Part shown: positions 35,750-44,990 of the stretch, one piece after another
Position numbering within the stretch: position 1 is the first letter of the stretch
Layout: every line of letters starts with the position of its first letter
Source of the DNA: Streptomyces sp. CB03234
GTDB lineage: Bacteria; Actinomycetota; Actinomycetes; Streptomycetales; Streptomycetaceae
Direction of reading: 5' to 3'
DNA length: 64,000 nucleotides
Assembly: GCF_001905885.1 (NCBI RefSeq)
Contig: NZ_LIYH01000003.1
Coordinates: 310,001-374,000, forward strand
The notes under the pieces: generated by a model
What the model was told of the DNA's origin: nothing
The model's database searches: none
Seen by the model: only the letters and a program-made list of their open reading frames with translations
Made by a program: the position numbers and the translations under genes

Positions 35750-37561
35750 ATGCCCACCCCCGCCGACCATCCCGTGCCCGCGCTGCCCGACGTGGACCCC
35801 GCAGCATGGCGGGAGGCCAACCGACGACTCCTCGCCAAAGCGATAGGCGAGTGGTGTTTCGAGGACATGCTCAAGGCGGTCGAGACCAGTGACGGCGGTT
35901 ACCGCATCGACCTCGACAGCGGCACCACGTACGCCTTCAGCGCCACGCCCGGCGCGTTCGGCTGGCTGCGGGTCGACCCGGGGTCGATCACCCGCACCGC
36001 CACCAGCATGCTCGGCAACTCCATCGCCCAACCCGCCTGGGACGCCCAGCAGTTCCTCATGGAGGCGGCCACGACGATCGGCAGCGACCCGTCCACCATC
36101 GCCACGTACTTCACCGAGCTGTCCGCCACCCTCGCCGTCGACGCCGCCCGCATCACCCACGGCGGCGAGACCGTGGCCGAGCTGCGCGCCCTGGACCACA
36201 CCGAGCTGGAGTGCCGCATGACCGGGCACAACCTGCTCGTGGCCAACAAGGGCCGCATCGGCTTCTCCGCCACCGACGTACGCCGGTACGCCCCCGAGTC
36301 CGCGCAGTCACTGACGCTCCAGTGGGTGGCCGTCCACCGGGGCCTCGCCGAGTTCCGCGGCACCTCCGAGCTGTCCGAAACCGACATCCTCGCCCGGGAG
36401 TTGGACGACGAGACCCGGGCCCGGTTCACCGCCGTCCTCCAGGAGGCCGGGGTCGACCCCGAGGGCTATGTCTGGATGCCCGTGCACCCGTGGCAGTGGG
36501 ACCACGCCGTCCAGATCCTGCACGCCGCCGACGTGGCGCAGCGCCGCATCGTCCCGCTCGGCGAGAGCCCGGACGCCTACCTTCCGGGCCAGTCCATCCG
36601 GACGATGGCCAACGTCACCAGCCCCGAGCGGTACGACGTCAAATTGCCGCTGAAGATCCTCAACACCCTGGTCTGGCGCGGCATCCCGCCGCACTGCACC
36701 ATGGGCGCGCCCGTCGTCACCCAGTGGCTGCGCGGGCTCGTGGAGCGCGACGCGTTCCTCACCGAGGAGTGCCGCACCGTGTTCCTGGGCGAGGTGGCCT
36801 CCGTCACCGTCCGGCACCCCTACCTCACCAAGCTGGAGGACGCGCCCTACCAGCACCTGGAGACGCTGGGCTGCATCTGGCGCGACTCGGTGACGGCGCG
36901 CAAGGACCAGGGCGAGCGCGTGCGCACCTTCGCCTCCCTCCTCCACGTCGACAACGCCGGTGACGCGTTCGTCGCCGAACTGGTCCGCGCCTCCGGACTC
37001 GACCCGCAGGAGTGGCTGCGGCGCCTGTTCGACACCCTCCTCGTGCCGATCATGCACGTGCTGTACCGGTACGGCGTCACCTTCAACCCGCACGGGCAGA
37101 ACACGCTGATCGGGTACGACGACAACGACGTACCCACCCGCCTGTACCTGAAGGACTTCGTGGACGACGTGTGCGTGTCGTTCACCGATGTGCCCGAGCG
37201 CGGTCCCGAGCCGGACGGGCACGACCACGTGCTGCCCCGCAAGCACCCCTCCATCATCAAGCAGCACGTCGTCGACCAGGTCTTCGTCGGCCACTTCCGC
37301 TACCTGGCGCCGCTGTGCGCCGAGCAGCTCGGCGTACCGGAGAAAACGTTCTGGCGGCTGGTCCGGCAGACGATCCTCGACTTCCAGAAAAGGTTCCCCG
37401 AGCTGTCCGAGCGGTTCGCCGAGTACGACCTGCTCACCCCCGAGATCCCCCGCTACGGCCTCAACCGCGACCGGATCGTCGTCACCCGGTACACCGACCG
37501 CGCGCTGCGCCACGCGCTGTACCCGAACGGTACGCACCCCAACCCGCTGGCCGAGCACTGA
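35750..37561 (+). CDS. IucA/IucC family NIS siderophore synthetase (first copy)
   Basis: 603 residues. NIS synthetases use ATP to condense a carboxylate (citrate or its monoamide) with an amine or hydroxylamine. Family blocks seen: GHNLLVANKGRIGFS, VWMPVHPWQWDH, VKLPLKILNTLVWRGIP (ATP and carboxylate pocket), and FNPHGQNTLIGY with DFVDDV. The sequence style (DesD/IucC-like, with the ferric-reductase-like C-terminal extension) suggests the enzyme that performs the second condensation. ATG 35750 follows GGAG. First gene of a five-gene operon 66 bases beyond the iron box. Confidence 0.93.
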   Translation: MPTPADHPVPALPDVDPAAWREANRRLLAKAIGEWCFEDMLKAVETSDGGYRIDLDSGTTYAFSATPGAFGWLRVDPGSITRTATSMLGNSIAQPAWDAQQFLMEAATTIGSDPSTIATYFTELSATLAVDAARITHGGETVAELRALDHTELECRMTGHNLLVANKGRIGFSATDVRRYAPESAQSLTLQWVAVHRGLAEFRGTSELSETDILARELDDETRARFTAVLQEAGVDPEGYVWMPVHPWQWDHAVQILHAADVAQRRIVPLGESPDAYLPGQSIRTMANVTSPERYDVKLPLKILNTLVWRGIPPHCTMGAPVVTQWLRGLVERDAFLTEECRTVFLGEVASVTVRHPYLTKLEDAPYQHLETLGCIWRDSVTARKDQGERVRTFASLLHVDNAGDAFVAELVRASGLDPQEWLRRLFDTLLVPIMHVLYRYGVTFNPHGQNTLIGYDDNDVPTRLYLKDFVDDVCVSFTDVPERGPEPDGHDHVLPRKHPSIIKQHVVDQVFVGHFRYLAPLCAEQLGVPEKTFWRLVRQTILDFQKRFPELSERFAEYDLLTPEIPRYGLNRDRIVVTRYTDRALRHALYPNGTHPNPLAEH

Positions 37562-37572
37562 GGAGACAGGGC

Positions 37573-39114
37573 GTGACACCGCTGACCGAAACCCGACCCC
37601 CGCTGTCCCCCTTCCCGCCGTCCGTGCTCGCCGGGTCCCACGACGGCCTCGCCGAGGTCCTCGCCACGCTCACCGAGGCGATCGACGCCGCGTCCACCGC
37701 CCGCCGCCCGGACGGACCGATCCCGGCGGGCACCCCCGCCGAGGTCCTCGCCGCCGCCTCCAGGGCGCTGGGCCCCGCCGAGCTCGCCCCCGAGGGGCTG
37801 GGCTCCAAGGCCGCGCTGCAGTTGCTGGCGACCGTGCTGACCGAGCACGGCATCGACCTGTCCCACCCGCGCGCCGCCGCCCACCTCCAGCCGCCGTCGC
37901 TGGCGGTCGCGGTCGCCGCCGACACGCTGGCGAGCGCCGGCAACGCCTCGCTGGACACCTACGACTCCGGGGCCGCCGCCCTCGCGGTCGAACGCTGGCT
38001 CATCGGCGTACTGATCCGGCTGGCCGGTCTCGGGGAGCGCGCCGACGGCGTCCTCACCCCCGGCGGGTCGCTGTCCAACCTGATGGGCCTGTTGCTCGCC
38101 CGGGACGCCGCCGCCGCGCGGCGCGGCATCAACGCCCGCGAACAGGGCGTCGGGGCGCTGCCCGGCCCGGTGGTGTTCTGCTCGGAGCTGGCCCACTTCT
38201 CCACCCACCGGGCGTGTGCCGCGCTCGGGCTCGGCGAGGCCGCCGTGTTCCCGGTGCCGGTCGACGAGCGCCGCCGGATGCGGCCCGAGGCGCTGGCCGC
38301 CGCCCTGGACACGCTGGGCCCGGACCGGACACCGGTCGCGGTGGTCGCCACCGCCGGGACGACGGACTTCGGCTCCATCGACCCGCTGCCGGAGATCGCC
38401 GAGATCGCCGCCGGGCACGGCATGTGGATGCACGTGGACGCCGCGTACGGGTTCGGCGCGCTGTTCTCCGAGCGGCTGGCCGGCCGGCTCGCGGGCCTGG
38501 AGCTGGCCGACTCGGTCACGCTCGACCTGCACAAGATCGGCTGGCAGCCCGCCGCGACGAGTGTGCTGCTGGTCTCCGACACCACCGCCTTCACCTCGCT
38601 CGACCGCGAGGTCGCCTACCTCAACCCGGTCGACGACGCCGAGGCCGGGTACGACGGGCTGCTCGGCCGCAGCCTGCAGACCACCCGCCGCCCCGACGCG
38701 GTCAAGGCCGCCGCCACGCTCCTGACGTACGGCCGCACCGGCCTCGGGCGGATGGTCGACACCTGCCACGACCTCGCCCGCCACGCCGAACGGCGCATCC
38801 TCGCCGAACCCGAGCTGGAGCTGGTCGCCCCGGCGGAGCTGACCACGGTGGTGTTCCGCTACCGCGGCAACGCCCACCCCGCGACCCTCGGCGACCTCAA
38901 CGGCGCCCTGCGCAGACGGCTGCTGGAGTCCGGCACCGCCCTCATCGGACGTACGGAGGTCAGGGCCGCCGGACCGGGCTCCCGCACCCGGGTGTGCCTG
39001 AAGTTCACCCTGCTCAACCCCACCGCCACCACCGACGACATCGACGGACTCGTGGACACGGTCCTCGACGCCGGCCGCACCTGTGAACGACTCATCGAGG
39101 AGGGCGCCGCATGA
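37573..39114 (+). CDS. Group II PLP-dependent amino-acid decarboxylase (diamine-forming)
   Basis: 513 residues from GTG 37573 (GGAGACAGGG upstream). PLP-lysine motif LDLHKIGWQPAATSVLLV, cofactor-binding VDAAYGFGALFS and AGTTDFGSIDPL, and the N-terminal LTPGGSLSNLMGLLLARDAA are all typical of DesA/DABA-decarboxylase-type enzymes. It should supply the diamine backbone: cadaverine from lysine, putrescine from ornithine, or 1,3-diaminopropane from diaminobutyrate. No diaminobutyrate aminotransferase gene is nearby, which favours lysine or ornithine as substrate (inference). It overlaps the next gene by 4 bases. Confidence 0.92.
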   Translation: MTPLTETRPPLSPFPPSVLAGSHDGLAEVLATLTEAIDAASTARRPDGPIPAGTPAEVLAAASRALGPAELAPEGLGSKAALQLLATVLTEHGIDLSHPRAAAHLQPPSLAVAVAADTLASAGNASLDTYDSGAAALAVERWLIGVLIRLAGLGERADGVLTPGGSLSNLMGLLLARDAAAARRGINAREQGVGALPGPVVFCSELAHFSTHRACAALGLGEAAVFPVPVDERRRMRPEALAAALDTLGPDRTPVAVVATAGTTDFGSIDPLPEIAEIAAGHGMWMHVDAAYGFGALFSERLAGRLAGLELADSVTLDLHKIGWQPAATSVLLVSDTTAFTSLDREVAYLNPVDDAEAGYDGLLGRSLQTTRRPDAVKAAATLLTYGRTGLGRMVDTCHDLARHAERRILAEPELELVAPAELTTVVFRYRGNAHPATLGDLNGALRRRLLESGTALIGRTEVRAAGPGSRTRVCLKFTLLNPTATTDDIDGLVDTVLDAGRTCERLIEEGAA

Positions 39115-40898
39115 GCATCACCACCACGGCGGCAACCACCACCGCCCCCGACCCCCTGCACACACTCGACGCCCGGGGCGCCGCCGAACACGCCCACATC
39201 GAGGCCCTGTTGCGCTGCTGGCTGCGCGAGACCGGCACGCCCGTCACACCCGGGCCGCTCCGGGTCGAGCTGCCCACCGCCGGGCTCACCCTGGTCACCG
39301 AGGTCACCCACTGCTCCCCCACCGGCTGGCACCGGTTCGCCCCCGCCCGCCTGGAGGGCCCCGGCGGCCCGCTCGGTCCGTCCGCCGACCCGGTGACGGC
39401 GGTCGCGCTGCTGTCCACCGAGGCGGCGGTACGCGGCGGCAGCCGCCCCGGCGGGGTGCCGGCCGGGGAGGTCGCCGACCTCGTGGAGCGTACGGCCGAA
39501 TCCGTACGCCGGGTCGCGGCCTTCATCGCCGACCGCCGCGCCCATCCACAACCGCCCCCGGAGGTGGACGGCTTCCTCGACGCCGAACAGGCGCTGCTTC
39601 TCGGCCACTTGAACCACCCGGCACCCAAGAGCCGTGACGGCATCTCGGACAACGACGCCGCCGCGTTCTCGCCCGAGCTGCGCGGCTCCTTCCGGCTGCA
39701 CTGGTTCGCCGCCGACGAGTCGGTCGTCTCGCACGACGCCGTCGAGGGCGCGCCCTCGCTGGCCGGCCGCGACACCGTCGCGCTCCTCGCCGACCTCGCC
39801 GGACGGCGCCTGGACGACGGACGGGTGCTGGTGCCCGCGCACCCCTGGCAGGCGCGGGACCTGCTGCACCGCCCCCGTATCAAGGCGCTGGTCGCCTCCG
39901 GCGCGCTCACGCCGCTCGGTGAGCTGGGCCCCGAGTGGTGGCCCACCTCCAGCGTGCGGACCGTGTACCGGCCGGACGCCGACGTGATGCTGAAACTCTC
40001 CCTCGGGCTGCGGCTGACCAACTCCCGCCGCGAGTCGACCCGTACGGAGCTGCGCCGGGGCCTGGAGATCAACCGGCTCCTCGACGCCGGGTACGCGGAC
40101 ACCACGTTCCTCGCCCACCCCGGGTTCGCCATCACCCGCGACCCCGCCTGGCTCGCGGTGGACGAACCGGGCCGCCCCGAGGGCCCTGACGTGACCGGCC
40201 TCGACGTCGCCGTGCGCGAAGTCCCCGACGGCATCGCCGACCTGCGGTGCCTGGTCGGCCTGGTCGCGCCGCGCCCGGGCCTCGGCCGCAGCGCGCTCGG
40301 CGAGCTGGTCGCGGCGCTCGGCCCCGGCGCGGCCGAGCAGTGGACGGCCGACTACACCGACCGGGTGCTGGTGCCGATGCTGCACCTGTACGCCGCGACC
40401 GGCATCGGCCTGGAGGCCCACCAGCAGAACACCCTGGTCCGGCTGGACGCGGCGGGCCGCGTCACCGGCTCCACCTTCCGCGACAACCAGGGCTACTACC
40501 TGGCGACGTCGTACCTGCCCGGTCTGCTGGAGCGGCTCTGCGCCGGCTCCTCCACGCTCGCCGTGGTCGACGACGCCCTGGTCGACGACCGGCTGTCGTA
40601 CTACCTGCTGCGCAACCAGGCCCTGTCGGTCATCGGCTGCCTCGCCGTCGACGGCCTCGCCGACGAGCGGGACCTGCTCGCCGTCCTCGCCGGCCGGCTG
40701 CGGGCCGCGCTGCCCGCGCTCGCCGAGGCCGGGCCGGACGGCGACCGGCTGGCGCGCCGCTGGCTGGAGGCGGACACCCTGCCGTGCAAGGGCAACCTGC
40801 TGACCCGGCTGCACGGCATCGACGAGGTCCTCGCGCCGCTGGACGCCCAGTCCGTCTACCTCGACGCCCCCAACCCCCTGAGGGAGGCCGCGGTATGA
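39111..40898 (+). CDS. IucA/IucC family NIS siderophore synthetase (second copy)
   Basis: 595 residues, only distantly similar to the first synthetase in the operon. Blocks: GHLNHPAPKSRDGIS (the H-P-x-x-K-S-R-x-G phosphate loop), VLVPAHPWQARDLL, VMLKLSLGLRLTNSRRE, AHQQNTLVRL. It resembles the IucA-like (type A) enzymes that start on free citrate. With the first, DesD/IucC-like, synthetase it gives a two-step citrate diamide route as in aerobactin and rhizobactin. ATGA overlaps at both ends show translational coupling. Confidence 0.92.
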   Translation: MSITTTAATTTAPDPLHTLDARGAAEHAHIEALLRCWLRETGTPVTPGPLRVELPTAGLTLVTEVTHCSPTGWHRFAPARLEGPGGPLGPSADPVTAVALLSTEAAVRGGSRPGGVPAGEVADLVERTAESVRRVAAFIADRRAHPQPPPEVDGFLDAEQALLLGHLNHPAPKSRDGISDNDAAAFSPELRGSFRLHWFAADESVVSHDAVEGAPSLAGRDTVALLADLAGRRLDDGRVLVPAHPWQARDLLHRPRIKALVASGALTPLGELGPEWWPTSSVRTVYRPDADVMLKLSLGLRLTNSRRESTRTELRRGLEINRLLDAGYADTTFLAHPGFAITRDPAWLAVDEPGRPEGPDVTGLDVAVREVPDGIADLRCLVGLVAPRPGLGRSALGELVAALGPGAAEQWTADYTDRVLVPMLHLYAATGIGLEAHQQNTLVRLDAAGRVTGSTFRDNQGYYLATSYLPGLLERLCAGSSTLAVVDDALVDDRLSYYLLRNQALSVIGCLAVDGLADERDLLAVLAGRLRAALPALAEAGPDGDRLARRWLEADTLPCKGNLLTRLHGIDEVLAPLDAQSVYLDAPNPLREAAV

Positions 40899-41482
40899 CA
40901 CCGGCACAGCGCGCCCCGGGGGCAACCGTCCCCGGCCCGCCGCTCCCGCTGCTGAACGGCCCGTGGTCGGCGCGGGTCGCGCGGGCCGAGGGCGCCGACC
41001 TGGACCTGGTGCACGGCTGGATGCAGTCGCCGCACATCGACGCCTTCTGGCACCAGGCGTGGCCCCGCGAGCGCTGGTACGAGGAGATCGCCGGCCACCT
41101 CGCGGGCGACGCGATCCTGCCGGTGCTGGTCGACCTGGACGGCCGGCCGCTGGCGTACATCGAGGTGTACCGGGTGGTCCGGGACCGGCTCGCCGGTCAC
41201 TACCCCGAACTCCCCCACGACCTGGGCGTCCACATCGCCATCGGCGAGGTGGGGCGCACCGGGCAGGGGCTGGGCCGGGCCCTGCTGCGGGCCCTCGCGG
41301 AGGGCCTGCTGGCCGCCGACCAGGAGTGCACCCGGGTGGTCGCCGAGCCGGACGTGACCAACGCGCCCTCCCTGAAGGCGTTCGAGGCGGCGGGCTTCCG
41401 GCCCGCCGGAAAGGTCACCTTCCCCGACAAGACCGCCGCCCTGATGATCCATCCGCGCGCGGAGGAGGACATGCCCCGATGA
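40895..41482 (+). CDS. GNAT family siderophore N-acyltransferase (IucB/RhbD type)
   Basis: 195 residues. WMQSPHIDAFWHQAWPRERW is the AlcB/IucB-type siderophore acyltransferase signature, followed by LPVLVDLDGRPLAYIEVY, the acetyl-CoA-binding segment GEVGRTGQGLGRALLRALAEG and KAFEAAGFRPAGKV. It acylates the N-hydroxydiamine to give the hydroxamate. The acyl group is probably acetyl, though succinyl or longer acyl groups are used by relatives. The ATG at 40895 gives an ATGA overlap with the upstream synthetase; it also overlaps the monooxygenase by 4 bases. Confidence 0.9.
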   Translation: MTPAQRAPGATVPGPPLPLLNGPWSARVARAEGADLDLVHGWMQSPHIDAFWHQAWPRERWYEEIAGHLAGDAILPVLVDLDGRPLAYIEVYRVVRDRLAGHYPELPHDLGVHIAIGEVGRTGQGLGRALLRALAEGLLAADQECTRVVAEPDVTNAPSLKAFEAAGFRPAGKVTFPDKTAALMIHPRAEEDMPR

Positions 41483-42804
41483 CCGACACCATCCTCACCA
41501 CCGAACACGACGTGGTGGCCATCGGCTGCGGCCCCTTCAACCTGGGCCTGGCCGCGCTGGCCTCCACCGTGGACGACGTCGACCTGGTCGTGCTGGAGGA
41601 GCAGCCGGAACTGACCTGGCACCGGGGCATGATGTTCGGCGACGCCTCGATGCAGGTGAACTTCCTCGCCGACCTGGTGACCCTGGTGGCCCCCTGGCAC
41701 CCGCTGTCGTTCCTGGCGTACCTCCACGACATGGACCGGCTCTACACGTTCACCGTGCGGGAGAACTTCTTCCCGTCCCGGCGGGAGTACGAGGACTACC
41801 TGCGCTGGGCGGCGGCCCGGCTGCCCTCCGTGCGCTTCTCGCACCGGGCGGAGGAGGTCCGGTGGGACGCGGACGGCGAGCGCTTCACCGTGGACGCCGT
41901 ACGCGGTGACGGCACCCGGCTGCGGATGCGGGCGCGCAACCTCGTGCTGGGCATCGGCACCGCGCCGTACGTGCCGGAGGCGCTGGCGGGGCTCCCGGCG
42001 GACAGGCTGCTGCACACCTCCGACTACCTGTACCGGGCGGACGACGTGGCGGCCGCCGGGAAGGTCACGGTCGTCGGCTCGGGTCAGTCGGGCGCCGAGG
42101 TGGCGGTGGACCTGCTCGGGCGGAACGTCGAGGGCGGCCCGGCGGTGAGCTGGCTGACCCGCACCTCGTCGTTCGCGCCACTGGACTACACCAAGATGAA
42201 CCTGGAGCTGACGACCCCGGCGTACATGCAGTACTTCCACTCCCTGCCCGAGGATGTGCGGGACCGGCTGGTCAAGGAGCAGTGGCAGTTCTACAAGGGC
42301 ATCTCCACCGACACGCTGGAGGAGGTCCACGAGCTGTTGTACCGGCGGCAGCTGGAGCACGGTCTCGCGGAGGTGGAGCTGCGCTTCGGCATCACCGTCG
42401 AGTCGGCCGCCGTGGACCCGGCGTCGGGCCGGGCGGTGCTGACCTGCCGGCACCGTGACACGGGCGAGAGCTTCGAGCACACCACCGACCTGGTCGTGGC
42501 GGCGACGGGCTACCGCAACCGGACGCCCGCCTTCCTGGAGCCGGTCGACGACCTGCTGCTCCGGGACGGCCGGGGCCGCCCGCGCGTACGTCTGGACCAC
42601 TCCGTGGAACTCGCCGACGGCGTCACCGGGCGCGTCTTCGTGGCGAACGCCGAGATCCACGCCCACGGCGTCTCCGCCCCGAACCTGGACATCGGCGCCG
42701 TACGCAATGCCACGATCCTCAACGCGATCACCGGCCGGGAGACCTACCGGCTGCCGAAGCGGAGCGCGTTCACGAGCTTCGACGTACCGAGGCGCGTGTC
42801 GTGA
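41479..42804 (+). CDS. FAD/NADPH-dependent diamine N-hydroxylase (IucD/RhbE/DesB family)
   Basis: 441 residues. FAD-binding AIGCGPFNLGLAALAS, substrate/hinge TLVAPWHPLSFLAYLHD, NADPH-binding VVGSGQSGAEVAVDLL and the terminal ATGY motif (VVAATGYRNRTP) are intact. The enzyme hydroxylates the terminal amine of a diamine such as cadaverine or putrescine to start hydroxamate formation. ATG 41479 overlaps the upstream stop. Last gene of the operon; a long perfect hairpin begins 3 bases after its stop. Confidence 0.94.
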   Translation: MTDTILTTEHDVVAIGCGPFNLGLAALASTVDDVDLVVLEEQPELTWHRGMMFGDASMQVNFLADLVTLVAPWHPLSFLAYLHDMDRLYTFTVRENFFPSRREYEDYLRWAAARLPSVRFSHRAEEVRWDADGERFTVDAVRGDGTRLRMRARNLVLGIGTAPYVPEALAGLPADRLLHTSDYLYRADDVAAAGKVTVVGSGQSGAEVAVDLLGRNVEGGPAVSWLTRTSSFAPLDYTKMNLELTTPAYMQYFHSLPEDVRDRLVKEQWQFYKGISTDTLEEVHELLYRRQLEHGLAEVELRFGITVESAAVDPASGRAVLTCRHRDTGESFEHTTDLVVAATGYRNRTPAFLEPVDDLLLRDGRGRPRVRLDHSVELADGVTGRVFVANAEIHAHGVSAPNLDIGAVRNATILNAITGRETYRLPKRSAFTSFDVPRRVS

Positions 42805-42806
42805 GC

Positions 42807-42849
42807 GGCGGAGCCCGCCGGACCGGCATCCGGTCCGGCGGGCTCCGCC
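42807..42849 (+). terminator. Strong hairpin terminator of the siderophore operon
   Basis: A 20-bp perfect stem (left arm starts GGCGGAGCCCGCC) with a 3-base loop CAT. It begins 3 bases after the monooxygenase stop. No U-tract follows. Confidence 0.85.
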
Positions 42850-43326
42850 GGCTCCACGGTGGCCATGGGCACCGCCCAGTCGCCGCCGCCAGCAGGACCG
42901 GCCCGCCGACCGTCTCCGTCCCAGGGCCTCGGTGACCGCGTCGCGTCCCGGCAGGGGCGGCAGGCCCACACCGACCGGCGGCGGGCCCGAGTCGAAACCT
43001 TGTTCGCTCAGCGGATGCTCAGATTCGAATAACGGTCCGGTCACGCTTGCTGGGACTTTCCATGATTACTGATGGTTATGTGATGTGCGCCACTAAAGAA
43101 TACGTAAAGGCCGTGGTAGAACTGCGCAACTCCGCAGGTGGCACCACCCCTCGCCGACCCGCGGAGCGCCGGCACGCACCGGCAGTACGTCCTGAGGTGA
43201 TCACTGTCCGAGTCCGCGGACGTGTGACCCCGTGTCGCCGATCGGACAACGGCGTTCGCTCACAGACCGCACATCATCCGGCGCCCACCTCCCGCGCGCC
43301 GGTCCCTGCGCCATCGAGGTAGCAAC
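42850..43326. other. Intergenic region upstream of the alanine/glycine symporter
   Basis: 477 bases. No supported coding frame. From about 43020 to 43110 the base composition drops to AT-richer DNA (TTCGAATAAC, GATTACTGATGGTTATG, CTAAAGAATACG), the likely promoter area of the symporter. No operator recognised. Confidence 0.45.
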
Positions 43327-44871
43327 GTGTCACTCGACTCCATCACGACATCCATCGACAAGGCCGTCAGTGGGTTCTTCGAGCCCATAGCCACGTGGCT
43401 GATCGAAGTCGTCTTCTACGCCCTCCCCGTCGGGGGTACGGAGCTCCCCCTCATCGTCGCCTGGCTCGTCGTCGCCGGCCTGGTTTTCACCGCCTGGTTC
43501 GGGCTGGTCCAGGTCCGGAAGTTCCGGCTCGCCGTCGACGTGGTGAGAGGGAAGTACGACGAGAAGGGGTCGGCCGGTGAGGTCAACCACTTCCAGGCCC
43601 TGACCGCCGCCGTCTCCGGCACCGTCGGCCTCGGAAACATCGCCGGTGTGGCCGTCGCCGTCTCCATCGGTGGCCCGGGTGCCACGTTCTGGATGATCCT
43701 GTGCGGCCTGCTGGGCATGGCCACCAAGTTCGTCGAGGTCACCCTCGGCGTGAAGTACCGCGAGGTGCACGCCGACGGCACCGTCTCCGGCGGCCCGATG
43801 CACTACCTGCCCAAGGGCCTGGCCGAGCGCTTCGGCAAGAACGGCAAGACCCTCGGCAAGATCCTCGCGGTCCTCGCCTCCTTCTTCATCCTGTTCTTCG
43901 GCCTCTTCGGCGGCAACCTCTTCCAGGTCAACCAGTCCTACGCCCAGCTCGTCTCCATCACCGGCGGCGAGGACGGCCTGATGGGCTCCTCGGCCGGCGC
44001 GCTGTTCTTCGGCATCCTCATCGCCTCACTCGTCGGCATCGTGCTGCTCGGCGGCATCCGCTCCATCGCCAGCGTCACCAGCAAGCTCGTCCCGGCCATG
44101 GCCGGCAGCTACATCGTGGCCTGCCTGGTCGTCGTCCTGGTCAACGTCACCGCCGTCCCCGCCGCCGTCGCCACCATCATCGAAGGCGCCTTCAACCCGG
44201 AGGGCGTGGCGGGCGGTGTCCTCGGCGCGCTGATCGTCGGTTTCAAGCGGGCCGCGTTCTCCAACGAGGCCGGTCTCGGCTCCGCCCCGATCGCGCACTC
44301 CGCCGTCAAGACCAAGCACCCCGCGAGCGAGGGCCTGGTCGCGCTGCTGGAGCCGTTCATCGACACCGTCGTCATCTGCACGATGACCGCGCTGACCATC
44401 GTCATCGCCAACCCGGCCAGCTGGGCCGAGGCACGCGCCGGCGAGTCCATCGGCGGTGTGACCATCACCTCCGACGCCTTCGGCACCGTGATGCCGTGGT
44501 TCCCCTACATCCTCACCTTCGCGGTGATGCTGTTCGCCATCTCCACCGTGCTCACCTGGGGCTACTACGGCCTCAAGTCGTGGACGTACCTCTTCGGCCG
44601 CAGCCGCACCAGCGAGATCACCTACAAGGTCGTCTATACGCTGTTCGCGATCGCGGGCTCGCTGCTGACGCTCCAGACGCTGATCGACATGGCCGACGCG
44701 GTGCTGTTCATGCTCGCCGTCATCAACATCATCGGCCTGTACCTCCTCGCCCCGGTCGTCAAGCGCGAGCTGAACTCCTTCCTGGAGTACGTCCGCGCCC
44801 GCAACGCCGGCGAGATCGACGACTCGGCCGGCCCCGAGGACGAGAAGGAGTCGGTCTCCCCGGGCGCCTAG
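43327..44871 (+). CDS. AGCS family alanine/glycine:cation symporter
   Basis: 514 residues with ~10-11 membrane helices. Signature region FQALTAAVSGTVGLGNIAGVA, followed by GGPGATFWM and GGPMHYLPKGL, identifies the AGCS family, which imports alanine or glycine with Na+ or H+. FSNEAGLGSAPIAHSAVKT is the second hallmark. GTG 43327 follows GAGG and starts the family-like sequence. Monocistronic, bounded by a strong terminator. Which cation it uses is not decidable here. Confidence 0.94.
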   Translation: MSLDSITTSIDKAVSGFFEPIATWLIEVVFYALPVGGTELPLIVAWLVVAGLVFTAWFGLVQVRKFRLAVDVVRGKYDEKGSAGEVNHFQALTAAVSGTVGLGNIAGVAVAVSIGGPGATFWMILCGLLGMATKFVEVTLGVKYREVHADGTVSGGPMHYLPKGLAERFGKNGKTLGKILAVLASFFILFFGLFGGNLFQVNQSYAQLVSITGGEDGLMGSSAGALFFGILIASLVGIVLLGGIRSIASVTSKLVPAMAGSYIVACLVVVLVNVTAVPAAVATIIEGAFNPEGVAGGVLGALIVGFKRAAFSNEAGLGSAPIAHSAVKTKHPASEGLVALLEPFIDTVVICTMTALTIVIANPASWAEARAGESIGGVTITSDAFGTVMPWFPYILTFAVMLFAISTVLTWGYYGLKSWTYLFGRSRTSEITYKVVYTLFAIAGSLLTLQTLIDMADAVLFMLAVINIIGLYLLAPVVKRELNSFLEYVRARNAGEIDDSAGPEDEKESVSPGA

Positions 44872-44891
44872 CACCTGGATTCCGCTGTGCC

Positions 44892-44931
44892 GTGGGCCTG
44901 TCCGTACCGCTGTCGGTACGGACAGGCCCAC
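44892..44931 (+). terminator. Hairpin terminator after the AGCS symporter
   Basis: An 18-bp perfect stem (left arm starts GTGGGCCTGTCCG) with loop CTGT. It lies 20 bases past the stop, between convergent genes. Confidence 0.85.
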
Positions 44932-44939
44932 CGGCGTGC

Positions 44940-44990
44940 GGGGGTCAGGGCCGGGGGTCAGGGCCGGGGGTCAGGGCCGGGGGTCAGGGT
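44940..44990. repeat. 13-base tandem repeat GGGGGTCAGGGCC x3.8
   Basis: Four head-to-tail units at 44940, 44953, 44966 and 44979. The last overlaps the stop codon of the phosphoketolase gene, and every unit carries the same TCA (TGA on the minus strand). Confidence 0.9.

Noticed and set aside
35750..42804. Assignment as the desferrioxamine (desABCD) cluster
   Set aside because: desABCD has one NIS synthetase and a different gene order. Two distinct synthetases plus an IucB-type acyltransferase indicate a citrate-type product instead.
44940..44990. CRISPR or iteron interpretation of the 13-bp array
   Set aside because: Units are head-to-tail without spacers, beside a stop codon, with no cas or replication genes in the window.
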